Shown: piece after piece, positions 8,160-17,138 of the stretch | Numbering within the stretch: the stretch's first letter is position 1 | How the letters are laid out: every line of letters starts with the position of its first letter | NCBI RefSeq assembly: GCF_023100905.1 | Contig: NZ_CP064686.1 | Location: 4,712,001 to 4,776,000, forward strand | From: Bradyrhizobium sp. 4 | GTDB lineage: Bacteria; Pseudomonadota; Alphaproteobacteria; Rhizobiales; Xanthobacteraceae | Reading direction: 5' to 3' | Length of the DNA: 64,000 bases | Notes under the pieces: model-generated | What the model saw: only the letters and a program-made list of their open reading frames with translations | Told to the model about the DNA's origin: nothing | The model's database searches: none | Made by a program: the position numbers and the translations under genes

Positions 8160-9038
8160 CTAAAACCGCCGCGCCCCCATCTTGATCTGCTCTTCGGAGA
8201 AGAAGATCTCCTTGGCATGATCGGCGATGTCCTGGGCCTTCCAGCCCGTGTGCGGCGGCTTCCAGCCGTCCATTTCCATCATCCGCATTTCGCGCACGCC
8301 GCGGGGCCCGGACACGCCCAGCACCTTGCCGGTCTGGTCGCCGGACAAGTCGCTGACCATGTATAGCACGGCCGGCGCGATGCCGTCCGGCCCCAGCGCC
8401 GCACGGGGGTTCTCCTTATAGCGGGGCAGGTCTGCGGTCATGCGGGTCAGCGCGCCCGGCGCAAGCGTCCAGATCCGGATGTTGTATTTGCGGCCCTCGA
8501 TCGCCAGCACGTTGGACAGGCCCCAGATGCCGCCCTTGGCCGCGCCGTAATTGCTCTGGCCAAAGTTGCCGATCAGGCCCGAGGTCGAGGAGGTGTTGAC
8601 GATGACGCCACCGCCATTTTCCCGCATCCAGCGAAACACCGGCATGGTGCAACAAAAGGTGCCCTTCAGATGCACCTTGATGACCTTGTCCCAGTCGGAC
8701 TCGCTAGCCTTGGCGAAGGTCTGGTCGCGCAGGATGCCGGCATTGTTGACGAGGATGTCGGCGCGGCCGAAGTGCTTGATGGCGTCGTCGAACACCGATT
8801 GGCCGCCTTCCATGGTGGAGATGTCGGCGCCGTTGGCGACCGCCTTGCCGCCTTCGGCCTTGATCGCATCCACCACGAGCTGCGCCATCGATGTGTCGGC
8901 GCCGGAGCCGTCGCGGGGGCCACCGAGGTCGTTGACAACGACGGAGGCCCCTTCCCGCGCGAACAGCTTTGCGTAGGCCTCACCAAGCCCGCCGCCCGCG
9001 CCGGTGACCAGCGCAACCTTGCCATCGAGTAGTCCCAT
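8160..9038 (-). CDS. SDR family dehydrogenase, 3-hydroxyacyl-CoA type
   Basis: A 292-residue classical short-chain dehydrogenase. The cofactor motif is GAGGGLGE (13-20), the structural motif NNAG (98-101), and the catalytic set Ser151, Tyr164 and Lys168 in YGAAK. The NDLGG after strand 2 and the overall pattern match the dehydrogenase module of peroxisomal multifunctional enzyme 2 (HSD17B4), which oxidises 3-hydroxyacyl-CoA with NAD. Next to a MaoC hydratase and a thiolase-like gene, it likely performs the third step of a beta-oxidation-like sequence. The C-terminal 50 residues (from about 240) extend past the usual fold and carry GWKPPHTGW. Confidence 0.92.
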   Translation of the reverse strand: MGLLDGKVALVTGAGGGLGEAYAKLFAREGASVVVNDLGGPRDGSGADTSMAQLVVDAIKAEGGKAVANGADISTMEGGQSVFDDAIKHFGRADILVNNAGILRDQTFAKASESDWDKVIKVHLKGTFCCTMPVFRWMRENGGGVIVNTSSTSGLIGNFGQSNYGAAKGGIWGLSNVLAIEGRKYNIRIWTLAPGALTRMTADLPRYKENPRAALGPDGIAPAVLYMVSDLSGDQTGKVLGVSGPRGVREMRMMEMDGWKPPHTGWKAQDIADHAKEIFFSEEQIKMGARRF

Positions 9039-9070
9039 GGTGGCGTCTCCCTGTTTTGTTCTTTTGCTCC

Positions 9071-9160
9071 GTTATGGCCGGGCTTGCCCCGGCCATCCAC
9101 AAACTTGATCGCCAACCGCGCGAAGAACGTGGATGCCCGGGGCAAGCCCGGGCATGACGA
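9071..9160. repeat. Intergenic inverted repeat (CCGGGCTTGCCCCGG type)
   Basis: The arms GGCCGGGCTTGCCCCGGCC near 9077-9095 and a matching complement at about 9136-9155 flank a roughly 40-base centre. Both arms extend into GGATGC/CATCCAC pairing. It fills the gap between the MaoC and SDR genes, so the operon mRNA would carry a large hairpin here. It looks like one of the dispersed elements of bradyrhizobial genomes. Confidence 0.65.
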
Positions 9161-9189
9161 GATAACTCAGAGCGCGTCGAGCGGCATCA

Positions 9190-10050
9190 TCACCCCAGCA
9201 CCGTCTTGCCGTTCTTGATTACGGTGACGCCGCGCGACTTCACCTTGGCTTCGAACGAGATCACGCTGCCGTCCTTCCAGAGGTCCATGGTCACGGTCTC
9301 GCCGGGATAGACAGGCGAGGAGAACCGCGCGACGTGCTGGCGGAATGCGGAGGCGTCGTAGTCGGCATAGGTCTGCAGCACGCCACGGCAGGTGATGCCG
9401 TAGGTGCACATGCCGTGCAGGATCGGACGCGGAAACCCGGCCTTCTTCGCGAACTCAGGGTCGGAGTGCAGCGGGTTGCGGTCGCCGCAGAGGCGATAGA
9501 CCAGCGCCTGGTCGGGGCGCGTGACGATGTCGATGGTCGTGTCGGGGGCGCGGGACGGGATCTTGTGCGGATCCGGCTGGGTCAGGTTCGGCCCGCCAAA
9601 GCCGCCGTCGCCGCGGGCGAAGCGTGAGGCGACCAGAGTTGCCAGCTTCTCGCCCTTCTCGTTCTTGAGCACGGTCTGGTGGCTGATGACGACGCCCTTG
9701 TCCTTGCCCTTGTCGTAGACTTCAACGACGGAGGAATCGGCGGTGATGTGCGCGGCGACCGGCAGCAGCTGGTGGAAGGTGATGTCGCGCTCGCCGTCGA
9801 CCACCATCACGCGGTTGAGATTCATCTCGCCCGGACCCGCGCCCCACGCCGCAACGGACGCGAAGGTCGGCACCACCTTGAGCGGCCGCGGCGTCAACGT
9901 GCCCTCGTTGACAAAGGCAAGCTCGTTCTCGTCCATCGGATCGGCGCCGAGGCCGATACCGTAGGCATAGAGCATCGCTTCGCGGTCGGTGTAGGAATAT
10001 TTCTGGCCGAGGTTTTTGAGGCCTTTGAGTTCGTCGTATCTGGCTGACAT
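9190..10050 (-). CDS. MaoC-like enoyl-CoA hydratase
   Basis: A 286-residue protein with two hot-dog domains. The C-terminal half has GDRNPLHSDPEFAKKAGF, the hydratase 2 motif with catalytic Asp and His, followed by PILHGMCTYGI. The N-terminal half (about 60-150) is the substrate-side fold lacking that motif. The family hydrates trans-2-enoyl-CoA to R-3-hydroxyacyl-CoA. The ATG at 10050, before MSARYDELKG, is chosen over an upstream start because the preceding codons run into a palindromic repeat. It belongs with the thiolase-like, DUF35 and SDR genes on the same strand. Confidence 0.9.
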   Translation of the reverse strand: MSARYDELKGLKNLGQKYSYTDREAMLYAYGIGLGADPMDENELAFVNEGTLTPRPLKVVPTFASVAAWGAGPGEMNLNRVMVVDGERDITFHQLLPVAAHITADSSVVEVYDKGKDKGVVISHQTVLKNEKGEKLATLVASRFARGDGGFGGPNLTQPDPHKIPSRAPDTTIDIVTRPDQALVYRLCGDRNPLHSDPEFAKKAGFPRPILHGMCTYGITCRGVLQTYADYDASAFRQHVARFSSPVYPGETVTMDLWKDGSVISFEAKVKSRGVTVIKNGKTVLG

Positions 10051-10076
10051 TTTTGTTGTTTCCTCCCCGTGGTGTT

Positions 10077-10193
10077 CATCCTCATGGTGAGGAGGCGCTC
10101 TTGCGCCGTCTCGAACCATGAGGATGCCCGAAACGCTTTCTTTATTGTGGCCATCCTTCGAGACGCTTGCTTCGCAAGCTCCTCAGGATAAGG
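10077..10193. repeat. Intergenic palindromic repeat pair
   Basis: CATCCTCATGGT at 10077-10088 pairs perfectly with 10115-10126. A second element at 10152-10193 starts CATCCTTCGAGACG and carries the hairpin CTTGC-TTC-GCAAG. Both separate the DUF35 and MaoC genes. Similar CATCCTTCGAGACGC elements are familiar dispersed repeats in Bradyrhizobium intergenic DNA. Confidence 0.65.
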
Positions 10194-10199
10194 ACCGCC

Positions 10200-10589
10200 C
10201 TAAGCCGGCGTGAAGAACGGCAGCGGTGCGCCATCGGTCGGCTTGAACACCACCTTCACCTTCTGGCCGATCTTCAACGTCGTCAAATCGCAATCGACGA
10301 AATTGGTCTGGAGCGACGGCCCCTCCTTCAGCGTGACGTAGCCGATCGCGTAAGGGCCGGTCGGCGACTTCCGCATCAAGCTGTAAGTGTAGATCGTGCC
10401 TTCGCCCGAAGACTCCTCCCACACCGTCTTGTCGGAGTAGCAGAACGGGCAGATCGCGCGCGGGAAGTAATGCGCTTCGCCGCAGGCGGTGCAGCGCTTG
10501 ATCATGAACTTGCCCTGCTTGGCCGCGTCCCAGAACGCGGCTGTCTCGGGGTTGGTCACCGGGGCCGGATATTTCTTGGCTTCGCTCAT
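10200..10589 (-). CDS. DUF35 zinc-ribbon/OB-fold protein
   Basis: A 129-residue acyl-CoA-associated OB-fold protein. The N-terminal rubredoxin-like zinc ribbon has CTAC and CPFC with ten residues between (about 34-51), then comes an OB fold ending in VKVVFKPTDG. Such proteins partner thiolase-like or steroid-type aldolase enzymes and present the CoA ester. Its ATG overlaps the thiolase stop by one base (TGATG), a sign of translational coupling and a shared complex. The upstream in-frame codons lie inside the thiolase gene and are rejected. Confidence 0.9.
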   Translation of the reverse strand: MSEAKKYPAPVTNPETAAFWDAAKQGKFMIKRCTACGEAHYFPRAICPFCYSDKTVWEESSGEGTIYTYSLMRKSPTGPYAIGYVTLKEGPSLQTNFVDCDLTTLKIGQKVKVVFKPTDGAPLPFFTPA

Positions 10590-11746
10590 CACACGCGCTC
10601 CAGAATCGCAGTCGAGGCGGCGTGGCGAACACCCAAAAGCCCGCCGGTGCCGTGGGCGATGGCGAGATCGCAATCCTTAACCTGCACCTTCGGATGCGCC
10701 TCGCCGCGCAGCTGCCGCACGGCCTCGAGGATCTTGGTCATGCCGCCGCGGTTGACGGGATGGTTGCTGCAGAGGCCACCGCCATCGGTGTTGAACGGCA
10801 GCTTGCCGACGCCCGAGATCAGATTGCCATCAGCGACGAACTTGCCGCCGTCGCCTTTCTTGCAGAAGCCGAGGTCTTCGAGCTGCATCAAGACGGTGAT
10901 GGTGAAGCTGTCGTAGATCGAGGCGTATTTGATGTCCTTCGGCGTGATGCCGGCTTCCTCGAACGCACGCGGGCCGGACCAGATGCCGGCGGAGTATGTG
11001 AGGTCGAGATCCTTGCCGCCGCGCGGGCCTTTCATGGCCTCGCCGTGGCCGATCAGCTTGACCAGCGGCTTCTTCAGGCTTTTTGCGATCTCGGGTGTCG
11101 TCACGATCAGCGCGCCGCCACCGTCGGAGACGACGCAGCAATCCATGCGATGCAAGGGATCGGAGATCATCGGCGAGTTCAGGACGTCCTCGACGGTGAC
11201 GACATCCTTGAGCATCGCATGCGGATTGTATTGCGCGTGGTGCGAGGCCGCGACCTTGATCCAGGCGAGCTGCTGGCTGGTGGTGCCATAGTCGTGCATG
11301 TGGCGCATGGCACACATGCCGTAGGCATTGTGCGTGGTCGCGCCGTAAGCCGTCTCGAAATCGGCCTCGGCGCCGGCCGCACGCGGCGGCATCGCCCCGG
11401 TGCGCGGCTTGCCGGCCAGCGTGATCAGCGCGATCGAGCACTTGCCCGCGGCGATGGCTTCAGCGGCGTGGCCGAGATGGATGATGTAGGAGCAGCCGCC
11501 GGTCTCGGTTGAATCGACATGGCGGAGTTTCTTGGTGTTGAGGCCGAGATAATCGACCATCGGCCAGGCGCCGCCCGGGGCATCGCCCGCGCAGAAATAG
11601 CCGTCGACATCGTCCTTGCTGAGCCCGGCATCCTCGATCGCGCCCTTGGCGACCTCGGCATGGAGCTGCGCGGTGGATTTGTCCGGCGCGTGCCGGGTCG
11701 GGTGTTCGTAGATCCCCGCAATGTAGGCCTTGCCCTTGATGGTCAA
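10589..11746 (-). CDS. Thiolase-like acyl-CoA transferase/aldolase (SCP-x/Ltp type)
   Basis: A 385-residue thiolase-fold protein of the lipid-transfer-protein (SCP-x) branch. Cys85 in ETGGCSY sits where the nucleophile is expected. The region SNHPVNRGG and the C-terminal AHGTGGLLG replace the classical thiolase C-terminal motifs, with His where the second Cys would be. Family members are either 3-ketoacyl-CoA thiolases or, when paired with a DUF35 protein, retro-aldolases that remove steroid side chains. The tight coupling to a DUF35 gene makes both open. It is first in the CoA-ester cluster reading down to the Nudix gene. Confidence 0.9.
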   Translation of the reverse strand: MTIKGKAYIAGIYEHPTRHAPDKSTAQLHAEVAKGAIEDAGLSKDDVDGYFCAGDAPGGAWPMVDYLGLNTKKLRHVDSTETGGCSYIIHLGHAAEAIAAGKCSIALITLAGKPRTGAMPPRAAGAEADFETAYGATTHNAYGMCAMRHMHDYGTTSQQLAWIKVAASHHAQYNPHAMLKDVVTVEDVLNSPMISDPLHRMDCCVVSDGGGALIVTTPEIAKSLKKPLVKLIGHGEAMKGPRGGKDLDLTYSAGIWSGPRAFEEAGITPKDIKYASIYDSFTITVLMQLEDLGFCKKGDGGKFVADGNLISGVGKLPFNTDGGGLCSNHPVNRGGMTKILEAVRQLRGEAHPKVQVKDCDLAIAHGTGGLLGVRHAASTAILERV

Positions 11747-11894
11747 ATAAGGTCTCCGCTGGCGTTTCTCGCTTCCGTTTTTTTCTGAACCGCTGCCGCC
11801 CTGTTGGCAAGCGCGGAAATATTCCGCCGGGCGAGAGGGCAGCGGGTTCGCGCAAATCGCCGAGGTGCGGTCGGAACGCCTCTGCTTCCGGAAA

Positions 11895-11975
11895 CGTCAT
11901 TGCGAGCGCAGCGAAGCAATCCAGGAATCTCTCCGCGGACGCATTTCTGGATTGCTTCGCTGCGCTCGCAATGAT
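11895..11975. repeat. Dispersed palindrome with perfect 27-bp arms
   Basis: Arms at 11898-11924 and 11947-11973 are exact complements over 27 bases, with a 22-base centre. The arm core GCGAGCGCAGCGAAGCAATCC also occurs in the copies at 19985 and 28741. No coding potential. The transcript would form a very stable hairpin. Confidence 0.85.
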
Positions 11976-12138
11976 GGGGGCGACGGGCAGAACCCTAAAG
12001 GTGTTTTGCCCGACGGCACAAGCGGTTTCGTTTTATCGGAACACCCTTTTCTGCGAAAACAACCCCATGCACAGTAGACCTGTGGTTGATTTCAAACAGG
12101 AATTTGGTGGGTGGATCAGCGCCCCCACCCCACAAATT
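11976..12138. other. Non-coding gap between the fused oxidoreductase and the thiolase-like gene
   Basis: With the repeat at 11895, the whole 11747-12138 gap of 392 bases holds no gene. The stretch from about 11995 to 12090 (GTGTTTTGCCCGACGG ... AACACCC ... ATGCACAGTAGACC) resembles another common bradyrhizobial intergenic element. Near 12103-12138 an imperfect hairpin (AATTTGG...CCCCACAAATT) could terminate the oxidoreductase transcript on the minus strand. Confidence 0.45.
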
Positions 12139-15100
12139 CTACTCCGCCGCGATCTGCCGCGGAGCCGGCGGCGGGTTCGCGAGGTCGGCGGCGAGCTGGG
12201 CGTAGCGGGCCTTGGCGTCCGCGACGGCCTTCTCCTTCACCGGGCCATAGCCGCGGATGCGGTCGGGCAACGACAGCAGCTCCACCGCGGTGTCGATCGT
12301 GAGCGGCGACAGCAGGCCGAGCACGGTGGCGACGTCCTTCTCGTAGCCGGCGATCAGATCGCGTTCGAGCTTGCGGTCGGCGCTGCGACCGAAGATGTCG
12401 AGCGGCGTGCCGCGCAGGACCTTGAACTTCGCCAGCACGCGAAACACCGGAAGCATCCACGGGCCGAACGCGCGCTTCTTCGGGCGGCCGAGCGCATCGA
12501 CGCCCCTGCTGAGAATAGGCGGGGCCAGGTTGAAGTTGAACTTGAAGTCGCCCTCGAACTGGTCGCGGAGCTGTTTTTCGAACGCGCCGTCGGTGTAAAG
12601 GCGTGCGACTTCGTATTCGTCCTTGTAGGCCAGCAGTTTTGCGTAGTTGACCGCAACGGTGCGTGTCAGCGCCTCGTCATAGCCGCCCTGCCTGGCGGCG
12701 TCGCTGACCTGGTCCACCAGCTTCCGGTAGCGCTTGGCCAGCCGGCCGTTCTGATAGGCCGTAAGATGCTTGGCGCGGTGCTCGATGAGTTCGTCGAGCG
12801 TCATCGCCTCCAGCGTCTTCGGTGCGACGACGTCGTCAGTCCCCTTCAGCATGTCTACCAGGCGCTGGGGGTCGGCGACCGCGAGCCGGCCGAGGCGGAA
12901 GGCTTCCTTGTTCATCTTGATCGAGACGCCGTTGACCTCGATCGCCTGCTCGATCGCTTCCGCCGACAACGGCAAGAGGCCCTTCTGATAGGCGTAGCCC
13001 ATCATCATCATGTTGGTCGCGATGCTGTCGCCGAGCAGCTGCTCGGCCGGCTTGGTGAAGTCGAAGAACACCGAATCCTTGTGCAGCGCGGTTTCCAGCA
13101 ACCCGTTCAGCTTGCGGGTCTGGAAGTTGAAATCGCGGTTGAGAACGAAGTCGGCGGTGGGAATGACGTGGCTGTTGATGATGCCGCGGGTGCGGCTGCT
13201 GTCGCAGAGCGAGATGGTGTCCTTGGCAACCGCGACCACCTCATCGGCTGCGAGCACCACATCGGCCGTGCCGGTGACGATGCGCGAGCAGGTCACCTCG
13301 GCTGGATGGTCGGACAGGCGGACGTGGCTCAGCACCGCCCCACCCTTTTGCGCCAGGCCCGACATGTCGAGGATCATCGAGGCCTTGCCCTCGATATGGG
13401 CGGCCATGCCCAGCAGCGCGCCGATGGTCAGCACGCCGGTCCCGCCGACGCCGCCGACCGCGATATTGTAGGGCTTGTCCAGGTTCGGGCGTGATGCCGG
13501 CTCAGGCAGCGCGCCGATATCGCCGACGCCCGCCGGCGCACGCTTGCGCATCTTGCCGCCGTCGACGGTGACGAAGGACGGGCAAAAGCCTTTGACGCAG
13601 GAATAATCCTTGTTGCAGGTCGACTGGTTGATGGCGCGCTTGCGGCCGAACTCGGTCTCCAGCGGCTCGACCGAAATGCAGTTCGATTGCACCGAGCAAT
13701 CGCCGCAGCCTTCACACACCGAAGGATTGATGAGCACACGGCGCGCCGGATCCTCCATCGTGCCGCGCTTGCGGCGGCGGCGCTTCTCGGCGGCGCAAGT
13801 CTGCACGAACACGATCGCGGACGCACCCTTGACCTTGCGCAGCGTTTTCTGAACCGCGTCGAGCTCGTCACGATGCGCTGTCTTGACGCCGGGCGCGATC
13901 TCGTTCGCCGGATAGGCGTCGGGATTTTCCGAGACCAGATAGATCTCGCGGATGCCTTCGCTGTGAAGCTGGAAGGTGATCTGCTGCGGCGACAATTCGC
14001 CGTCGACATGCTGGCCGCCGGTCATCGCGGTCGCGTCGTTATAGAGGATCTTGTAGGTGATGTTGGCGCCGGAGGCGATCGCCTGGCGGATCGCGAGGCT
14101 GCCGGAGTGGAAATACGTGCCGTCGCCGAGATTGGCGAACACGTGCTCTTCCTTGGTGAAAGGGGCAACGCCGACCCACGGCACACCCTCTCCGCCCATG
14201 TGTGTGAAGGTCTCGGTCGAGCGGTCCATCCACAGCGCCATGAAGTGGCAACCGATGCCGGCAAAGGCGCGACTGCCTTCGGGCACCTTGGTCGATGTGT
14301 TGTGCGGGCAGCCGGAGCAGAAATAGGGGGTGCGGGCGACAGGCGCGGTCGCCTGCATTTGCGACGCCTGGCGGCCGTTGAACCAATCGGCCTTCGCGCG
14401 CAGCATCGTTGCAATTTCGGGATTGAGATCAAGTCGAAGCAGCCGCTCGGTGAGCGAGCTGGCCAGCGAGGCGACGCTGAGTTCTTCGGCAAAGGGGAGG
14501 AAGCGCTTGTCGTGGTCGTCCATCTTGCCGATGATGCGGGGACGGACGTCGTCCCGCCAGTTGAACAGCTCCTGCTTCACTTGATTTTCGACGATCTCGC
14601 GGCGCTCTTCGATGATGAAGATTTCCTCGAGGCCCACGGCGAATTGCCGGACGCCTTCCGGCTCCAGAGGCCACGGCATACCGATCTTGTACAATCGAAG
14701 TCCGATCTTGGCGGCGACCTCGGGTGTGATACCGAGCTCGCGCAGCGCCTGCCGGATATCCTCGTAACTCTTGCCGGACGCCATGATGCCGTAGCGCGCG
14801 TTCGGCGAGTCCATGGTGATGCGATTGACCTTGTTGGCGCGCGCAAAGGCGATCGCGGCAAAGCCCTTGTAGTCCTGCAGGCGGCGGTCCTGGGCGAAGC
14901 GGTCGTCGGGCCAGCGCAGATTGAGGCCGCCTTCGGGCATCTCGAAATCGGTCGGGATCACGAACGGCGTCATCTCGTCGGTGAGATCGATCTCGGCAGT
15001 AGTCTCCACGGTCTCCGTGATCACCTTCATGCCGACCCAGCAGCCCGAGTAGCGCGACATCGCGATACCGAGAAGACCCATCTCGATCATCTCGTGGACG

Positions 15101-15630
15101 CTCGAGGGGTAGAGATAGGGCATCAGCGCCGACATGAAGGCGTGGTCGGACTGATGCGGGACCGTCGAGGATTTTGCGCCGTGGTCGTCGCCAGCGAGAC
15201 ACAAGACGCCGCCGTTTTTGGCGGAGCCCGCGGCATTGCCGTGGCGGAAGACGTCGCCGCAGCGATCGACGCCGGGCCCCTTGCCGTACCAGATGCCGAC
15301 CACGCCGTCATACTTGGCGCCGGGCGAGAGGTTGAGCTGCTGCGAGCCCCAGACCGCGGTCGCGGCCAGGTCCTCGTTCACGCCGGGCTGGAACTTGATA
15401 TTGTACTGCTCGAGATGTTTTCGCGCGGCGAACAGCTGCTGGTCATAGCCGCCGAGGGGCGAGCCGCGATAGCCGGAGATGAAGCCCGCGGTGTTCAATC
15501 CCGCGGCACGGTCGCGCCGGATCTGGGCCATCGGCAGCCGGACCAGGGCCTGAATGCCCGTCGTGAAAATATGTCCGGTGTCCTGGGTGTATTTCTGATC
15601 GAGACTGATCGGACCCTGGTTGATGCCCAT
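12139..15630 (-). CDS. Fused indolepyruvate ferredoxin oxidoreductase
   Basis: A 1163-residue enzyme combining the alpha and beta subunits of archaeal IorAB in one chain. The N-terminal part is the pyrimidine/thiamine-diphosphate alpha-type region, with GCPHNTSTKVPEGSRA and GDGTYFHSG. A ferredoxin-like segment near residues 640-680 has CEGCGDCSVQSNC plus further Cys in CNKDYSC and CP. The gamma-like domain begins about 700 with GGVGGTGVLTIGALLG. It oxidatively decarboxylates aryl-pyruvates, or possibly branched 2-oxo acids, to acyl-CoA with ferredoxin as acceptor. No ferredoxin gene is adjacent. The length is normal for the proteobacterial fused form. Confidence 0.93.
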   Translation of the reverse strand: MGINQGPISLDQKYTQDTGHIFTTGIQALVRLPMAQIRRDRAAGLNTAGFISGYRGSPLGGYDQQLFAARKHLEQYNIKFQPGVNEDLAATAVWGSQQLNLSPGAKYDGVVGIWYGKGPGVDRCGDVFRHGNAAGSAKNGGVLCLAGDDHGAKSSTVPHQSDHAFMSALMPYLYPSSVHEMIEMGLLGIAMSRYSGCWVGMKVITETVETTAEIDLTDEMTPFVIPTDFEMPEGGLNLRWPDDRFAQDRRLQDYKGFAAIAFARANKVNRITMDSPNARYGIMASGKSYEDIRQALRELGITPEVAAKIGLRLYKIGMPWPLEPEGVRQFAVGLEEIFIIEERREIVENQVKQELFNWRDDVRPRIIGKMDDHDKRFLPFAEELSVASLASSLTERLLRLDLNPEIATMLRAKADWFNGRQASQMQATAPVARTPYFCSGCPHNTSTKVPEGSRAFAGIGCHFMALWMDRSTETFTHMGGEGVPWVGVAPFTKEEHVFANLGDGTYFHSGSLAIRQAIASGANITYKILYNDATAMTGGQHVDGELSPQQITFQLHSEGIREIYLVSENPDAYPANEIAPGVKTAHRDELDAVQKTLRKVKGASAIVFVQTCAAEKRRRRKRGTMEDPARRVLINPSVCEGCGDCSVQSNCISVEPLETEFGRKRAINQSTCNKDYSCVKGFCPSFVTVDGGKMRKRAPAGVGDIGALPEPASRPNLDKPYNIAVGGVGGTGVLTIGALLGMAAHIEGKASMILDMSGLAQKGGAVLSHVRLSDHPAEVTCSRIVTGTADVVLAADEVVAVAKDTISLCDSSRTRGIINSHVIPTADFVLNRDFNFQTRKLNGLLETALHKDSVFFDFTKPAEQLLGDSIATNMMMMGYAYQKGLLPLSAEAIEQAIEVNGVSIKMNKEAFRLGRLAVADPQRLVDMLKGTDDVVAPKTLEAMTLDELIEHRAKHLTAYQNGRLAKRYRKLVDQVSDAARQGGYDEALTRTVAVNYAKLLAYKDEYEVARLYTDGAFEKQLRDQFEGDFKFNFNLAPPILSRGVDALGRPKKRAFGPWMLPVFRVLAKFKVLRGTPLDIFGRSADRKLERDLIAGYEKDVATVLGLLSPLTIDTAVELLSLPDRIRGYGPVKEKAVADAKARYAQLAADLANPPPAPRQIAAE

Positions 15631-15910
15631 TATGTCCTCTTCCGCCCTTTTGAGCGCTTGGCTGCTTAAGCCGTTGCCTGCCCGTTGTTTTTAGCTAGGG
15701 CGCGCCGACCATTTCCGCCACTCTATGTCGGATATTTCACGCTCCGCATCACAATTCTGGACCAAAGGCAGCGCCGGGTAAAAATCGCAATTTCGTGGCT
15801 GCATTGGCATCCGCGATTTTCATTTTGTGTCACCATACCCCCGCCGTCGCGCAACGAATTGACGCCTGGTCATCCGGGACGGCGTCGATGGGTCGCAGGA
15901 GAGGCTTTCG

Positions 15911-17137
15911 ATGCGGACGATTCTGGCTGGCCTGGCTCTCGTGGTTCTGGCGTTGTGCAGTGCGGTTGCGAACGCGGCCGTCGCTGCCGAGCCGTCACCG
16001 GAGCTGATCGCCACTGGCAAGGCGCTGGTGGAAGCCGGCGACTGTGCCGGCTGCCACACCGCCGATCCCGCCCAACCGTTCGCGGGCGGAAAGCGCATCG
16101 ACACGCCGTTCGGCGCGATCTACGCGCCGAACCTGACGCCGGACCGCGACACCGGCATCGGCGCCTGGACCGATGCCGACTTCACCCGCGCCGTGCGCAC
16201 CGGTGTCGCGCCCGACGGCTCCAATTATTACCCGGCGTTTCCCTACCCCTATTTCACGCGGATGACGAAGGACGACACGCTGGCGATCCGCGCCTATCTC
16301 GGAACGCTCGCGGCCGTCACGAGCCGCAACAAGCCGCCGGAACTGCGCTGGCCGTTTAGCTATCGCGCCCTGATGCGGATCTGGAACATTGTGTATTTCA
16401 AGCCCGGGCTGTTCGAGCCGGACCAGAGCCAGAGCGCGGCGTGGAATCGGGGCGGCTATCTCGTCACCGGGCTCGGTCATTGCGGCGCCTGCCATACACC
16501 GAAGAACTATTTTGGCGCGGACAAGCAGGCGCAGGCCCTCGCGGGCAACGAGGTCGGCGGCTGGTACGCGCCACGGCTCGATGGCGCCGCCCGCACGGGG
16601 CTGAAATCGTGGAGCGTCGAGGACGTCACCGAATATCTTCAGAGCGGGCGCAACGCCAGGAGCCATGCCAGCGGGCTGATGGCGGAGGTGGTCGTCAACT
16701 CGACCTCGAAGATGAGCGATGCCGACGTGCGCGCAATCGCGGTTTACTTGAAGAACCTGCCGCCAGCGCGGCGTGAGACGATTGTGACGCCGCCTGACGA
16801 TGCCGAGATGAAGGCCGGCCAGGCCGTCTACGCCAAGCTCTGCATCGCCTGCCATGAGGCCGACGGCACAGGCGCACCGCGCATCTATCCGCCGCTGCCC
16901 GCCAATGCGCTGCTGCAATCGGTCAATCCGTCCTCGACCTTGCGCATCATCCTCGACGGCGCCCACACCGTGACGACCCCGCGCGCGCCTAACACCGGGG
17001 AGATGCCGGCCTATTCCAACCGGCTCTCCGACGAAGAGGTCGCAGCAGTGACGAACTACATCCGCAATTCCTGGGGCAATGCCGCGCCGCTGGTGACGCC
17101 GGCGCAGGTGGCGAGGGCGCGGAAGCAGGAGCCGTAG
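15911..17137 (+). CDS. Triheme cytochrome c, dehydrogenase-subunit type
   Basis: A 408-residue exported cytochrome. A signal peptide covers residues 1-26 (cleavage near AAVAAEP). Three heme-binding sites are seen: CAGCH (45-49), CGACH (191-195) and CIACH (311-315). The arrangement and the NLTPDRDTGIG and YYPAFPYPYFTRM motifs match the cytochrome subunit of membrane alcohol, gluconate or sorbitol dehydrogenases, which passes electrons to ubiquinone or an oxidase. No flavoprotein or quinoprotein subunit is adjacent, so its partner is elsewhere or it works with other periplasmic dehydrogenases. It ends one base before the convergent gene. Confidence 0.92.
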   Translation: MRTILAGLALVVLALCSAVANAAVAAEPSPELIATGKALVEAGDCAGCHTADPAQPFAGGKRIDTPFGAIYAPNLTPDRDTGIGAWTDADFTRAVRTGVAPDGSNYYPAFPYPYFTRMTKDDTLAIRAYLGTLAAVTSRNKPPELRWPFSYRALMRIWNIVYFKPGLFEPDQSQSAAWNRGGYLVTGLGHCGACHTPKNYFGADKQAQALAGNEVGGWYAPRLDGAARTGLKSWSVEDVTEYLQSGRNARSHASGLMAEVVVNSTSKMSDADVRAIAVYLKNLPPARRETIVTPPDDAEMKAGQAVYAKLCIACHEADGTGAPRIYPPLPANALLQSVNPSSTLRIILDGAHTVTTPRAPNTGEMPAYSNRLSDEEVAAVTNYIRNSWGNAAPLVTPAQVARARKQEP

Positions 17138-17138
17138 C

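Noticed and set aside
13687..15669. 660-codon plus-strand frame opposite the indolepyruvate oxidoreductase
   Set aside because: Antisense to a conserved enzyme; no recognisable domain or ribosome site.
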